In this document: positions 17,871-27,712 of the stretch, one piece after another
How positions within the stretch are numbered: the first letter of the stretch is position 1
Layout: each line of letters opens with the position of its first letter
Assembly (NCBI GenBank): GCA_963758505.1
Contig: CAVWVJ010000001.1
Coordinates: 1,922,001 to 1,986,000, forward strand
Direction: 5' to 3'
DNA length: 64,000 bases
Source: Korobacter sp963758505
GTDB lineage: Bacteria; Acidobacteriota; Terriglobia; Terriglobales; Acidobacteriaceae
Notes under the pieces: generated by a model
Databases searched by the model: none
Told to the model about the DNA's origin: nothing
What the model saw: only the letters and a program-made list of their open reading frames with translations
Position numbers and translations under genes: made by a program

Positions 17871-20330
17871 TCAGAAGCCGTATCGCAGGGAAAGAGTTCC
17901 GGTGCTGGCGTGGAAGTCGCGCGGCACCACCGGACCCTGCCAGCCTCGCTCGTTGTAGTCGTAGCCGCCCCAGGCTCCCTTGGCGGTCCAGTGAGCGGTG
18001 AGATCGTAGGCCATCGCCGCGGTTGGCTTGTGCCATAGGTAGTAGAGCGTCCCCTGTGGTTGCAGAGAATTCGGCTGGATCGCGTAGTCGGACACCACCA
18101 GGCTGTAATAGAGGTCCGTGCCGACGCTGTCCGTAAGGTCATAGCCGACCGAGGTCGTCAGCCTTTTCAGGGGTTTCAGGATGAGGTTGGCATGGCCTCC
18201 ATAGACGGTGGTCTGGTACTGCCACTGTCCCAGCGAGTTCTGCAGCACGCTGCCCGCGCCGAAGTTGCAGGCAGGAAACAATGCCGAAACCGCTCCCAGG
18301 TTGATGCAGCTCCCGGTACTGGAATAGATATCCTGCCAGTCGAGGCCGACATCCAGCGAGAGCCTTTCATTCGGCGTGAGCATGGCGCTGAAGGCAAAGG
18401 TGCGGGTATGGTCGAGGTGATTTTGATCGGGATCGCCTCCGTTGAAGGTGCCCGCGATGCGGGTGTTGCGCTGCTCGAGCCAGTTCAGGTTGGCGGCCAG
18501 GGAGGCCCAGCGAGAAGGCTTCCACGTGCTGCGAACCTTGTAATGCTGCAGGTTTCGCGGACTGATACGGGTGACCGCTCCGTCGGCCGTGGCAATCTCT
18601 ACGTCGCCGGTGAGACGGAGGGAATCGACCGGCCGCAACCATACGCCAAAGAGGCCGCCATGCTGGGTTATGTCCAGTGCGTCCAGGACATTTGTGCTTG
18701 ATAGCACCTCACAGGTGCCGTTCGCGAGGGTGTTGGTGCAGGTCAGAGATGCATTCCGGGTCGGGTTCGGAGGGTAGTAGAAGGAATCCGAGTCGGTGGT
18801 CTGATCCTGCTGGATGGAACGCTCCTGCCAGCGGTAGCCGGCATGCACGCCCATACGGCGGGTGAGGTCATATTCCAAGCTGGCGGTGTTGGTGAGCAGG
18901 AGGCTGTCCTGCGCGTTGATGTAGTTGACGGTGGCTGTGTCTGCGCCGCTGCCGGAGGTGTGTTTGGGACAGGTCGCGGCGGTGTAAGGCGGTGGACAGT
19001 CCGCAGGATCGAAGAAGCCCGGCGAGAGCAGCAGCGAGCTTCCTCCGACGGCGCCAAAGAGCGAAGAATCGGCGCTCAGCCAGGCGCCGGGAAGGCGTGA
19101 GTCGTAGTAGCGGAAGGATTCGGAGAAGCGCAGCTTGTCGGTGATCTGATAGGTTGCGCCGAAGTCGGCGTTGCCGAGAATGCGCCGCGTTTTGGCTGCG
19201 CCGTTGAAGTTAAAGGCACGTTCGTTGGTGCGCGTGACGAGGCCGAGGAAGTTTTCATTCGAATTGTCGACGTGGCTGTCTCCCGAGCTGTAGAGGCCGC
19301 TGGCCGTGATGTCGAGCCTCTTGAAATAGCTCGATTGCAGGGCGAGTTTTTCGGTCGGGAACAAGCTGCGCACATCGCCGGTCCGCGTATAGGACTGGTA
19401 GCCGTTGCAGGTGGCCTTCAGCACGAACGGCCCTCCCAGCGGATTGGTACTGAACGGGGTAGCGCAGGGAAGACTGAGTCCGGCGTTGTACACCAGTCCG
19501 GCATCCACCGGCGTGTTGTTGGAGAGCACAAAGCTCAGATTGGAGTCGTACCAGTAGGTGTCGTTGCGGAAGTTGTCCCAGCTCTGGTCATAACTGATCG
19601 TGGTTCGCGGAGCGATGCGGTAATCCACGCCGAAAGCGTACGTATCCGTGATCGTCTTGAACGGCTGATTGAGCAGCACGTCGCTGCCTTCGTGAAAAGA
19701 GGTATACGAGGGACCTTCGTTGGTATTGCGACTATAGCCGAGCCGTAGCCGGAATCTCGACTCCGGAGCCAAAGTCAGCGCGTAATCCTGCATCCGGCGC
19801 ACCAGGTCTTCGGAATGCGGAGACTGATTCACCTGAATGTAGGGATTGATCGGATTTAGAGGATTGGCGAGGAGGTTGTAGTCGAACGAGTTTACGTCTC
19901 GCCGGAAACTGCCGGTAAAGTCGTACCAGTGGTCCTTGGAGGCACGGAGCCGGGTCACGGTCTCCGGATCGCCGCCGTAGCCGAAGCTGCTGACGAACAG
20001 ATCATCGACGAGCGCGCCTTTGCGGGTGAGGGAGCGCAGACTGAACGTCTGTTCCAGCATGCGCGGCCCGGACGGCAGATCGACGTAACTGTCGTACATC
20101 GATGCATTGCCGTCGACCCCGGTAAAGCGGTAACCCAATTCCGTGCTCTGCTGCACGTTGAAGTTCCCGTACTGGATTCCCTGCCCGGCCTCTTGCGCGT
20201 GTGCCAGCACAGGCAGGAGGCAGATCAAACACCCGGTCAGCAGGATCGTGGTTTGCATCCATGCGCTTCTCGGCTCCAGGTTGCCTTTTCGACAGAGGCG
20301 CAGATGCTTGCTTGTGAGATTGGCTTTCAT
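17871..20330 (-). CDS. MtrB/PioB-like outer-membrane beta-barrel
   Basis: An 819-residue outer-membrane protein of the MtrB/PioB decahaem-associated family. These proteins form a barrel that holds a decahaem cytochrome across the outer membrane. After a signal peptide (hydrophobic core TTILLTGCLICLLPVLAHAQ) the mature chain begins with the family-like QYGNFNVQQSTELGYRF. It is a succession of alternating amphipathic strands ending in LRYGF, the C-terminal aromatic of outer-membrane barrels. The start ATG 20328-20330 has GGGAGG upstream; ATG at 20258 would give a shorter leader and cannot be excluded. The N-terminal CXXC found in Shewanella MtrB is not evident. It begins 18 bp after the decahaem gene, forming a two-gene operon. 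Confidence 0.85.
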   Translation of the reverse strand: MKANLTSKHLRLCRKGNLEPRSAWMQTTILLTGCLICLLPVLAHAQEAGQGIQYGNFNVQQSTELGYRFTGVDGNASMYDSYVDLPSGPRMLEQTFSLRSLTRKGALVDDLFVSSFGYGGDPETVTRLRASKDHWYDFTGSFRRDVNSFDYNLLANPLNPINPYIQVNQSPHSEDLVRRMQDYALTLAPESRFRLRLGYSRNTNEGPSYTSFHEGSDVLLNQPFKTITDTYAFGVDYRIAPRTTISYDQSWDNFRNDTYWYDSNLSFVLSNNTPVDAGLVYNAGLSLPCATPFSTNPLGGPFVLKATCNGYQSYTRTGDVRSLFPTEKLALQSSYFKRLDITASGLYSSGDSHVDNSNENFLGLVTRTNERAFNFNGAAKTRRILGNADFGATYQITDKLRFSESFRYYDSRLPGAWLSADSSLFGAVGGSSLLLSPGFFDPADCPPPYTAATCPKHTSGSGADTATVNYINAQDSLLLTNTASLEYDLTRRMGVHAGYRWQERSIQQDQTTDSDSFYYPPNPTRNASLTCTNTLANGTCEVLSSTNVLDALDITQHGGLFGVWLRPVDSLRLTGDVEIATADGAVTRISPRNLQHYKVRSTWKPSRWASLAANLNWLEQRNTRIAGTFNGGDPDQNHLDHTRTFAFSAMLTPNERLSLDVGLDWQDIYSSTGSCINLGAVSALFPACNFGAGSVLQNSLGQWQYQTTVYGGHANLILKPLKRLTTSVGYDLTDSVGTDLYYSLVVSDYAIQPNSLQPQGTLYYLWHKPTAAMAYDLTAHWTAKGAWGGYDYNERGWQGPVVPRDFHASTGTLSLRYGF

Positions 20331-20348
20331 ACGCGTGGCCTCCCGGGG

Positions 20349-21230
20349 CTAGAACTTGAACAGCACGTTGCTGGTATTCGACCCGTGCACGGCGACGTGG
20401 CACAGGGTGCACTGGGCATACTTGGCGGACTGGTTGTGCAGGCTGGGCAGCGTGGCGGTGCCATGGCACTCGGTGCAGAGGGTGTTTGCCTGGCTGCGCG
20501 TCAGCAGCTTCGGGTTGCTCGAGCCATGGGGCGTGTGGCACGCGGTGCAGCCTTCGGTCTTGACCGGAAGGTGTTCGAAGACGAATGGACCCTGCTTGTC
20601 GCGATGACACTTGAAACAGACATCGTCGCCGCCGGCGGCGCTGCGCACCTGTTTCGGCTTGGCCGCGCCATGCACGTTGTGGCAGTCGGCGCAGGTGATC
20701 AGCCCCTCCTGCACGCGATGGTGCGAAGGTTTGGCAAACTCTCCCTGCATCTCGCCGTGACACGAGAAACACAGGTCGTTGGGCCGGGCTACCAGCAGCT
20801 TCTGCGGCTGGGCGGCATGGTGGACGGAATGGCAACTCAGGCAGCTCACATCATTCTTCATGTGCGAGGAGCGCATGAAGCCGGCCTGCTCGGGGTGACT
20901 CGCATGACAAGTCAGGCAACGCTGGCTGATTTCTTTGGGAGAAACGTTCTTAAAGGTATAGATCCTGGATTTATCGCCGCCGCCATCCACGTGGGCTGCG
21001 CCCGGGCCATGGCAGGACTCGCAGCCATGTGCCGGATCGCCGGCGATGGTCGAAAACATGGTTCTCGCATGCGGCGTAGCCTGTAAGTTCGTAAACTGCG
21101 CTTCGTGGCAGCTCTTGCAGGTGTCGGAGCCTACGTATCCTCCTGCGGTTTTTCCGTCAGCGGCAAAGCTCAGGCCACAAAGCAGCAATGCGCCTGCGAT
21201 TACGGCCAGTAAGTATCGTTTCGCCTTCAT
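20349..21230 (-). CDS. MtrA/DmsE-family decahaem cytochrome c
   Basis: A 293-residue periplasmic decahaem cytochrome. There are exactly ten CXXCH motifs (CKSCH, CESCH, CLTCH, CLSCH, CFSCH, CADCH, CFKCH, CTACH, CTECH, CTLCH). The repeating CxxCHxxH/HG pattern (CADCHNVHG, CTACHTPHG, CLSCHSVHH) is typical of MtrA, PioA and DmsE. The start is ATG 21228-21230 with AGGAG 5 nt upstream; a GTG two codons earlier is less likely. The signal peptide is MKAKRYLLAVIAGALLLCGLSFA. The barrel gene follows in the same operon, so this is the wire of a porin-cytochrome conduit. An extracellular terminal reductase (MtrC/OmcA type) is not encoded in the window. Confidence 0.9.
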   Translation of the reverse strand: MKAKRYLLAVIAGALLLCGLSFAADGKTAGGYVGSDTCKSCHEAQFTNLQATPHARTMFSTIAGDPAHGCESCHGPGAAHVDGGGDKSRIYTFKNVSPKEISQRCLTCHASHPEQAGFMRSSHMKNDVSCLSCHSVHHAAQPQKLLVARPNDLCFSCHGEMQGEFAKPSHHRVQEGLITCADCHNVHGAAKPKQVRSAAGGDDVCFKCHRDKQGPFVFEHLPVKTEGCTACHTPHGSSNPKLLTRSQANTLCTECHGTATLPSLHNQSAKYAQCTLCHVAVHGSNTSNVLFKF

Positions 21231-21323
21231 TCTCACTCCTCAGTTCGAAGAAGCCTGGAACGGCCTCCGCGGAGGCTTCTCGCGTTCCATGAACGCATCT
21301 TCGGCGGGAGTGAGCGGATCGAG

Positions 21324-21339
21324 AGTGATGGAGATCACG
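21324..21339 (-). promoter_or_regulatory. CRP/FNR-type palindrome upstream of mtrA-like gene
   Basis: AGTGATGGAGATCACG keeps GTGA-N6-TCAC, 8 of 10 half-site bases. It lies 94 bp upstream of the decahaem start codon. A weak -10 candidate GAAGAT (21297-21302, minus) sits at the class II distance. The rest of the 21231-21549 spacer has no gene. Confidence 0.5.
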
Positions 21340-21549
21340 GGCCCAAAGTGACTACAGGCCGAAACGAGAAGTTGTGATAAGGCAGTTTCAAATCAGGAGA
21401 GACGAGGAGTTCCAGGCATGTCTCGAGCGGGCATGATTCTGGGTTTGCCTTTGCGCGGCTTGGAAATTACCATGAACCGCAATTCCGCGCGCTGCGTAAA
21501 AGAATGAAAGGGCACTACAATCCAGGCTCGTGCGGCAGGAGCTACACAG

Positions 21550-24324
21550 TTGATCGGTAAAGTGATCGGGCATTACAAGATTCTTTCCCAGCTGGGAAGC
21601 GGCGGCATGGGCGTTGTGTACGAGGCAGAAGACACAACCCTCGGACGCCGCGTGGCTCTCAAGTTTCTGCCCGAACAGTACTCGCAGAACCCGGCTTCGC
21701 TGGAGCGGTTCCTGCGCGAAGCACGCTCCGCCTCGGCGCTCAATCATCCCAACATCTGCACCATCTATGCCGCCGAGCAATACGACGGGACATGGATGAT
21801 TGCGATGGAGTTGCTGGAAGGCTGCACCCTCGGCCAGCTGATCGCCGATGGAACGCTCAATACCGATCGCGTCCTCGACGCTGCCATTCAAGTTTCCGAT
21901 GCGCTGGACGTAGCGCATGCGCACGGCATTGTGCATCGCGACATCAAGCCGGCGAACATCTTCGTCACAAAAAAGGGCGTAGTAAAGGTTCTAGACTTCG
22001 GGTTGGCGAAGCTCGCGGTGGACCGTCACGCGGTGGCGCAGACCATCGGGGCAACCTCGGGGGATCCGGACAGCTATCTAACCAGCCCGGGCATGGCGGT
22101 AGGAACCGCAGCCTACATGTCACCGGAGCAGGCGCGCGGCGAAGAGCTGGATGGACGCAGCGATCTCTTCTCTTTCGGCGCGGTGCTCTACGAGATGTGT
22201 ACCGGGCGGGTGCCGTTCGAAGGGGCTACCTCGCCCGTAATTTTTGCCGGGATCCTCGATCGAGATCCCATCCCTCCGCAGGATCTCAGCCCGCAGATGC
22301 CGCCGAAGCTGGCGGAGATCATCTGTAAAGCCCTGGAAAAAGACCGGGATCTGCGCTACCAAACGGCCGCCGAGTTGCGCGGAGACTTCAAGCGGCTGCG
22401 GCGAGACACCAGCGGCCGCACTCCGGCCGGGGGTTCCGCGGCCGCCACCGCTGCGTATCCATCCGCCTCCATTTCGTCACCTACCACATCGCATGCGCCC
22501 TTCCCGTCGCAGCCGATTTCCTCCGCGGCGGCGACGGCAGCGGCGCCTTCCAGCGCCTCGGTATTAATCGGGGAGGCCAAGCGGCACAAGACCGGCCTCC
22601 TGATCGCACTTGCTTTCCTGGTTGCGGTGATCGGCCTGGGAGGCTGGGCGCTCTGGTCGCAAATGCATCGCGGGCCGGTGCATCGCATTGGCCAGCAGAT
22701 GTCGATCGTGCGGCTGACCAACAGCGGCAAGATCGAAGGCGCTGCGAATATCTCGCCCGATGGCAAATATGTAGTGTATGAGCTGACCGAGAATGGGAAA
22801 TCGAGCCTCTGGCTGCGCCAGATCGTTACTTCAAGTTCCGTAAAGCTGCTTCCCGACTCGAATGTCAGCTACAGTGGCACGACCTTCTCGCCGGACGGCA
22901 ACTTCGTTTACTACACATGGGCTCCGCAGAGCGAGCCGAACAATGCGCTCTACGTTGTGCCTACCCTGGGGGGAACGCCGCGCAAGATTCTCTCCAACAT
23001 CTCGGGGCCAATCTCGTTTTCGCCGGACGGCAGCCAGTTCGCTTTCATACGCGAGCTACCCAAAGAAGGGCTGTCGACCATCGTGATTGCGAACACGGCG
23101 GATGGAACGATCAACCGGACGCTGATCTCTTCGAAGATCGGCGATCAATGGTTCAGCAACTACGGCGTTTCCTGGTCGGCGGATGGAAAACTGATCGCGA
23201 CTCCGGTGCTGACGATCGGCAAGGACGGATATGGGGAAGGTATCGGCGTCGTCGATTTGTCGGGCAAGCTGACTACGCTGATCCCCAAGATCACTGGGCA
23301 GCTCGGGCGCATGGCGTGGCTTAGCGACGGCAGTGGGCTGGTATACACCGCGTCGACGCGAGTCGGCGAGCGAAACCGGCAGATCTTCTATATCAGCTAT
23401 CCCGGCGCCGAAGTTTCGCGCATCACCAATGACCTGAACGGCTACGGCACGACGAGCTTTGGCGTTACGGCGGACAACTCCACCATCGTCACGATACAAA
23501 CCGCGGTCGTTTCCAACCTGTGGATCACCGATGCCAACGGCTCCAACGAAAAGCAGATCACGCATGACGCGGTGATCGGGCTGCAGGGACTATCGTCCCA
23601 GGGAGGCAAGATCGTATATTCCGCCGAAGGAACCGACCGGTCGGGCATCCTGGTAGCCGACGAAAACGGCTCCGCCCCCGCGCAAGTAAGCCAGACTCGT
23701 GACTTCGTTACTTCTGCGTCGCTCTCTCCGGATGGAAAGCATGTGGTTTACATGGCGCTGCACGACAACAAGCCGAACTTATGGATCAGCGATAGCGATG
23801 GAGGCAATCCCCGGCAGCTCACCTTCGGCAATGCCGACCTGAACCCGACCTTCGGAGACAACCAGACCGTTTACTTTACGCACATCGAGGGAGGACACTT
23901 CTCGCTCGACCGCATTCCGGCCAGCGGAGGCACCGCTACGAGAGTTTCCCCACTGCAGATACAAGGGGCGCAGGTCTCGTACAAAGGCGATCGCCTGTTG
24001 GTGAACTATTACGACGAGCCGCAATCCAAGTGGCGTTTCGGAATCATGAATCCGGGCGATGGCAAGATCACCAGCAGCTTCGAGATACCGGAGAGTGCGG
24101 GGAACCCAAGCTGGACTGCCGACGACAGTGGCATTACCTATGCCAACACTCTGAATGGCGTGACCAACCTCTGGAAGGTCGATCTGAACGGCGAACACCC
24201 GGCACAGCTCACCCACTTTACCGACGGTTATATCTTCACCTATTCCTGGCTGCGCGATGGCAAGCTGGCGATCGCCAAGGGCAATTTCAACTCCGACGCG
24301 ATCCTGATCCGGAATTTCCTGTAA
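21550..24324 (+). CDS. Membrane Ser/Thr protein kinase with TolB-like beta-propeller
   Basis: A 924-residue Hanks-type receptor kinase. The TTG start at 21550 is supported by AGGAG 8 nt upstream. The kinase domain spans residues about 8-280 with the glycine loop LGSGGMGVVYEA, catalytic HRDIKPANI, DFGLAK and the activation-segment motif AYMSPEQ, so it should be active. A Pro/Ser/Ala-rich linker leads to one transmembrane helix (GLLIALAFLVAVIGLGGWALW, near residue 350-370). The extracytoplasmic part is a PD40/TolB-type propeller with repeats such as NISPDGKYVVY, FSPDGNFVYY and LSPDGKHVVY. It probably senses an external ligand. It is followed after 90 bp by a second kinase gene. Confidence 0.92.
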   Translation: MIGKVIGHYKILSQLGSGGMGVVYEAEDTTLGRRVALKFLPEQYSQNPASLERFLREARSASALNHPNICTIYAAEQYDGTWMIAMELLEGCTLGQLIADGTLNTDRVLDAAIQVSDALDVAHAHGIVHRDIKPANIFVTKKGVVKVLDFGLAKLAVDRHAVAQTIGATSGDPDSYLTSPGMAVGTAAYMSPEQARGEELDGRSDLFSFGAVLYEMCTGRVPFEGATSPVIFAGILDRDPIPPQDLSPQMPPKLAEIICKALEKDRDLRYQTAAELRGDFKRLRRDTSGRTPAGGSAAATAAYPSASISSPTTSHAPFPSQPISSAAATAAAPSSASVLIGEAKRHKTGLLIALAFLVAVIGLGGWALWSQMHRGPVHRIGQQMSIVRLTNSGKIEGAANISPDGKYVVYELTENGKSSLWLRQIVTSSSVKLLPDSNVSYSGTTFSPDGNFVYYTWAPQSEPNNALYVVPTLGGTPRKILSNISGPISFSPDGSQFAFIRELPKEGLSTIVIANTADGTINRTLISSKIGDQWFSNYGVSWSADGKLIATPVLTIGKDGYGEGIGVVDLSGKLTTLIPKITGQLGRMAWLSDGSGLVYTASTRVGERNRQIFYISYPGAEVSRITNDLNGYGTTSFGVTADNSTIVTIQTAVVSNLWITDANGSNEKQITHDAVIGLQGLSSQGGKIVYSAEGTDRSGILVADENGSAPAQVSQTRDFVTSASLSPDGKHVVYMALHDNKPNLWISDSDGGNPRQLTFGNADLNPTFGDNQTVYFTHIEGGHFSLDRIPASGGTATRVSPLQIQGAQVSYKGDRLLVNYYDEPQSKWRFGIMNPGDGKITSSFEIPESAGNPSWTADDSGITYANTLNGVTNLWKVDLNGEHPAQLTHFTDGYIFTYSWLRDGKLAIAKGNFNSDAILIRNFL

Positions 24325-24414
24325 GGGTATTGTTTCGTAAGGCATCGCAAAATTGCCTTATCGGTGTATCTAGGTGACTGCGGCGGGCGCGACCTGCAGT
24401 AACATACCGTCACC

Positions 24415-27036
24415 GTGACCGCTTCTCCACAACCCACGTGGAATGCCTCACTGCCCGACTCAATCCTGCAGCGGTACCAGATTGTGAGACAGCTCGGGGC
24501 GGGTGGCATGGGAGAGGCGTATCTCGCCGATGACATCCTGCTGCACCGCGCGGTTGTCATCAAGCGGATGTCGCAACGCCTTTGTCACGAAGACGACCGC
24601 AAACGCTTTCTTTCCGAAGCCAAGCGCGCCGCGGCGATCAACAACTCGCATGTCGTACAGATCTACGACGTGCTGGACGCCGAGGGCGAGCTTCTCCTGG
24701 TGCTGGAATACGTCGACGGGGGTGAACTTCGCAGGCGGTATCCGCGGAGAGTCGCGCTCGACCAGTTCTTTCCGCTCGCTTTGCAGATTGCGGACGGAGT
24801 GGCTGCGGCGCACGCGGCGCATGTAGTGCACTGCGATCTAAAGCCCGGGAACATTCTGCTGACCCATAACGGGATCGCCAAGGTGCTCGACTTCGGGCTA
24901 GCGCGGCAGTTATCGCGCCAGGAAGAAGCCACCGTCTCCATCGCGCAGCCGAGGCTCGCCGGAACCCCGGGATTCATGCCGCCGGAAATGATTCGTGAAC
25001 AGGAGATTGACGAACGTGCCGACATCTTCGCGCTGGGCGTGATCTTCTACGAATTGCTCACTGCCAAGGCTCCGTTTGCCGGCCCAACGCTTCTCGATAC
25101 GCTGCACAAGACGGTTCACGAAGAGCCTGCGCCCGTAAGCTCGTTCGATCCTGGCACTCCCGCCGAGATCGACTGGATCGTCTGCAAGATGCTGGCGAAA
25201 TCGCGGGAAGAGCGCTACCAGAGCGTGCGCGAGGTCATCACCGACCTGACCACATGCCAGCGCAAACTTTATGGGACACCGCTGAGCACCCTGGCAGCGA
25301 TGCCGGGCAGGAGGCGGCGCTCGCGCACCCGACACTGGGCGCTGATTGCAGCAGCCCTGGGGATGCTGATTGCCACAGCGGGATATTTTTCTGTCCGACG
25401 CCATGTGCAGCCAATGGTCAACCAGGTCGCGACCGCGGTGCCGGTGCACTATCGCTCGGTGGCGGTGCTTCCCTTCCAGATCATCGGAGAGGCGCAGCAG
25501 AACCTGGCGGCATACAGCGATGGCATCTGCGTCACCCTGACGTCGAAGCTGGCGCGCATCGCGGCTGCCCACGAGTTGCAGGTAACGCCTGCCTCGGAGG
25601 TTCGGCGGCTCTCGTTGAGTAATGCCTCGGCAGCCAAGCAGCAGGTGGGTGCCGACCTGGTGATCGAGGGCCAACTGGAAAAGATCGGGAAAGCGGTGCG
25701 CATCACCTACAACCTGGTGGACACACGCACCATGAGCCAGCTCCGTTCCGAGCAGGTGGAAGACACGATCGACAATTCGTTCAAGCTGGAAGACAAGATT
25801 GTCGACGGGGCGCTGAACATGCTCGATGTCCAACTGGAAGATACGGAGCGGCGGTCGCTCGAGCAACGGGGGACGTCGGACCCTGCCGCCTACGACCTGT
25901 TCCTCACCGGCAGCGGCTATCTCCGCGAGTACGAAGATCCGGAAAACGTAGAACGCGCCATCGAGAGTTTTCAAGGCGCCCTCCTGAAAGACGCAAACTA
26001 TGCCCAGGCGAGCGCCGCGCTGGGAAGAGCGTACTGGCGGAAGTATGAGCTCACCCATCAACCCTCCCTGGTGGGCGAGGCACGGGTGGCTTGCGAAGCG
26101 GCGGTCAAAAAGAATCCGGGACTTCCGGATTCGCACCTATGCCTGGGAATCATTGCGGCAGGCACGGGAGAATATGAAAAGGCGGTCAAGGAGTTGGAAA
26201 CCGTAGTGCAGGCCGAACCCAGTAATGACATCGCACTGCGCGAGCTTGCCAGCACCTACGAGAAGATCAAGGAACCGGCTGCGGCAGAGCAGGTTTACAA
26301 GCGCGGGATCGCCGCACGACCGCACTATTGGGCGGGATACGATTGGCTCGGGGCCTTCTACGCGCGACAGGCGCGTTACGAGGAGGCAGCGGAAGAGTTC
26401 CGGGAAGCGATCGACCAGTCGCCTGCCAACGCCATGCTCTATTCGAGCCTGGGCGGCGTCTACATCCTGCAGGGAAAGAATCAGGAAGCGATTGAGGCGC
26501 TGCAGAAGGCAGTCGCGCTACGGCCAAGTGCAAGCGTCTATCAGAACCTCGGGCAGGCCTACCTGCATGAAAGAAAATTCGATGACGCCATCAACGCCTT
26601 CCGGCAAGCCCTCGACCAGGGCAACCGCGCCTACGCGCTTTACAGCGTTTTGGGAGATGCCTATTTCTGGTCGCATTCTTATAAGACCGAGGCCGAGGAT
26701 GCCTACAAGCAATCGAACAAGATCGCGCAGGAACAACAGAGCGTCAATCCCCGCGACCAGGGGCTGAATGTGATGCTTGCCTACAATTTCGCCGCTCTCG
26801 GCGACGAAACGCAGGCCCTCGATTACCTGAAGCGGGCGCAAAAAGACAGGCCGGAGGATGCCGAAACGATGTTCTTCGCCGCCCGGATCTATGCCCGGCT
26901 GGGGCATCCGAAAGAAGCTGCCGAGCGCCTGCGGCAGGCGATTGAAGAGGGATACTCGAAGGCCGATATCCGCGCCTGTCCGGACCTGGATTCGCTCCTG
27001 GCGGTTCCCGATATCCAGCGGGCGATGGCGCAGTAG
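24415..27036 (+). CDS. Membrane Ser/Thr protein kinase with TolB-like domain and TPR repeats
   Basis: An 873-residue Hanks-type kinase. The kinase domain (about residues 20-285) has LGAGGMGEAYLA, DFGLARQ and GTPGFMPPEM. The catalytic loop reads HCDLKPGNI, so the usual Arg before the catalytic Asp is Cys: a non-RD kinase. A single transmembrane helix (HWALIAAALGMLIATAGYF) is followed by a TolB-type domain opening RSVAVLPFQIIGE. At least seven TPR-like repeats fill the rest (AIESFQGALLKDANYAQASAAL, AIEALQKAVALRPSASVYQNLG). The GTG start at 24415 lacks a clear ribosome-binding site. It lies close behind the first kinase gene on the same strand, so co-transcription is likely. Protein partners probably bind the TPRs. 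Confidence 0.9.
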   Translation: MTASPQPTWNASLPDSILQRYQIVRQLGAGGMGEAYLADDILLHRAVVIKRMSQRLCHEDDRKRFLSEAKRAAAINNSHVVQIYDVLDAEGELLLVLEYVDGGELRRRYPRRVALDQFFPLALQIADGVAAAHAAHVVHCDLKPGNILLTHNGIAKVLDFGLARQLSRQEEATVSIAQPRLAGTPGFMPPEMIREQEIDERADIFALGVIFYELLTAKAPFAGPTLLDTLHKTVHEEPAPVSSFDPGTPAEIDWIVCKMLAKSREERYQSVREVITDLTTCQRKLYGTPLSTLAAMPGRRRRSRTRHWALIAAALGMLIATAGYFSVRRHVQPMVNQVATAVPVHYRSVAVLPFQIIGEAQQNLAAYSDGICVTLTSKLARIAAAHELQVTPASEVRRLSLSNASAAKQQVGADLVIEGQLEKIGKAVRITYNLVDTRTMSQLRSEQVEDTIDNSFKLEDKIVDGALNMLDVQLEDTERRSLEQRGTSDPAAYDLFLTGSGYLREYEDPENVERAIESFQGALLKDANYAQASAALGRAYWRKYELTHQPSLVGEARVACEAAVKKNPGLPDSHLCLGIIAAGTGEYEKAVKELETVVQAEPSNDIALRELASTYEKIKEPAAAEQVYKRGIAARPHYWAGYDWLGAFYARQARYEEAAEEFREAIDQSPANAMLYSSLGGVYILQGKNQEAIEALQKAVALRPSASVYQNLGQAYLHERKFDDAINAFRQALDQGNRAYALYSVLGDAYFWSHSYKTEAEDAYKQSNKIAQEQQSVNPRDQGLNVMLAYNFAALGDETQALDYLKRAQKDRPEDAETMFFAARIYARLGHPKEAAERLRQAIEEGYSKADIRACPDLDSLLAVPDIQRAMAQ

Positions 27037-27048
27037 CCTGCGCCATCC

Positions 27049-27531
27049 TTACTTGCCGCCAATCACAATGTGGGGATCGGTTGGAGGGCCACTCTGCCGC
27101 TCAAATTTGAGCGTGTAGTGGCACCCAATCACCTGGTTGTCGAGTTCTCCGCTTTGGTAAAAGTCGCGAAACTCTTTCGGGTGACTACCCTTGAAGGGAT
27201 TCTTGCAGCCCGCCACGTCAGAATGCGCCTCGGGGAAGCTCAGCTTTCGATCGTCCGAGTGCTTCCATAACACGACATCATCGTTTTCGACGGAAAGACA
27301 GATCTCCGCATGGGTCTCGGGCGGTTTTGGCACGGCGTCAATGTCAACGGTGTAGATTCTCGCCGAACCGGAGTGGTCCACTTTAAGACCTGGATAGCTC
27401 GCCTCGGGCAGCTTACTGCAATCGACGGGCGTCACTCCCGGCGGAGACGACCCACCCGCTACTACGACTCTCTTATGGCACGCGGCAGTGAACAGCAGCA
27501 CCGCCGACAGCCAAATCGTCAGCTTCTTCAT
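27049..27531 (-). CDS. Small lipoprotein of unknown function
   Basis: A 160-residue predicted lipoprotein. Starting at ATG 27529-27531, which follows AGGAG by 6 nt, gives MKKLTIWLSAVLLFTAAC with lipobox TAAC and lipidated Cys18. The mature part contains four further Cys residues and strand-rich segments (IYTVDIDAVP, VVLWKHSDDRKLSF, GCHYTLKFER). The spacing resembles a small cupredoxin-like or Ig-like fold, but no metal site can be assigned with confidence. It is convergent with the kinase gene (12 bp between stops) and divergent from the FHA phosphatase gene. Confidence 0.7.
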   Translation of the reverse strand: MKKLTIWLSAVLLFTAACHKRVVVAGGSSPPGVTPVDCSKLPEASYPGLKVDHSGSARIYTVDIDAVPKPPETHAEICLSVENDDVVLWKHSDDRKLSFPEAHSDVAGCKNPFKGSHPKEFRDFYQSGELDNQVIGCHYTLKFERQSGPPTDPHIVIGGK

Positions 27532-27712
27532 GGTCAACTCCTGGGCGAGAAGCATGGATTCAGCACGGCACCCTCGCCTTTCGGCTCCGGCGGGCGCAAA
27601 GTGTATGTCGGAAGGCCGGAAAAGGCAACGATTCCCTGCTAGAATCGGCACCACATTTCGATCTTCCGGCGGAAGGACAGCCGGATGCCGGGTTCGCTTA
27701 AAGGATCACACC

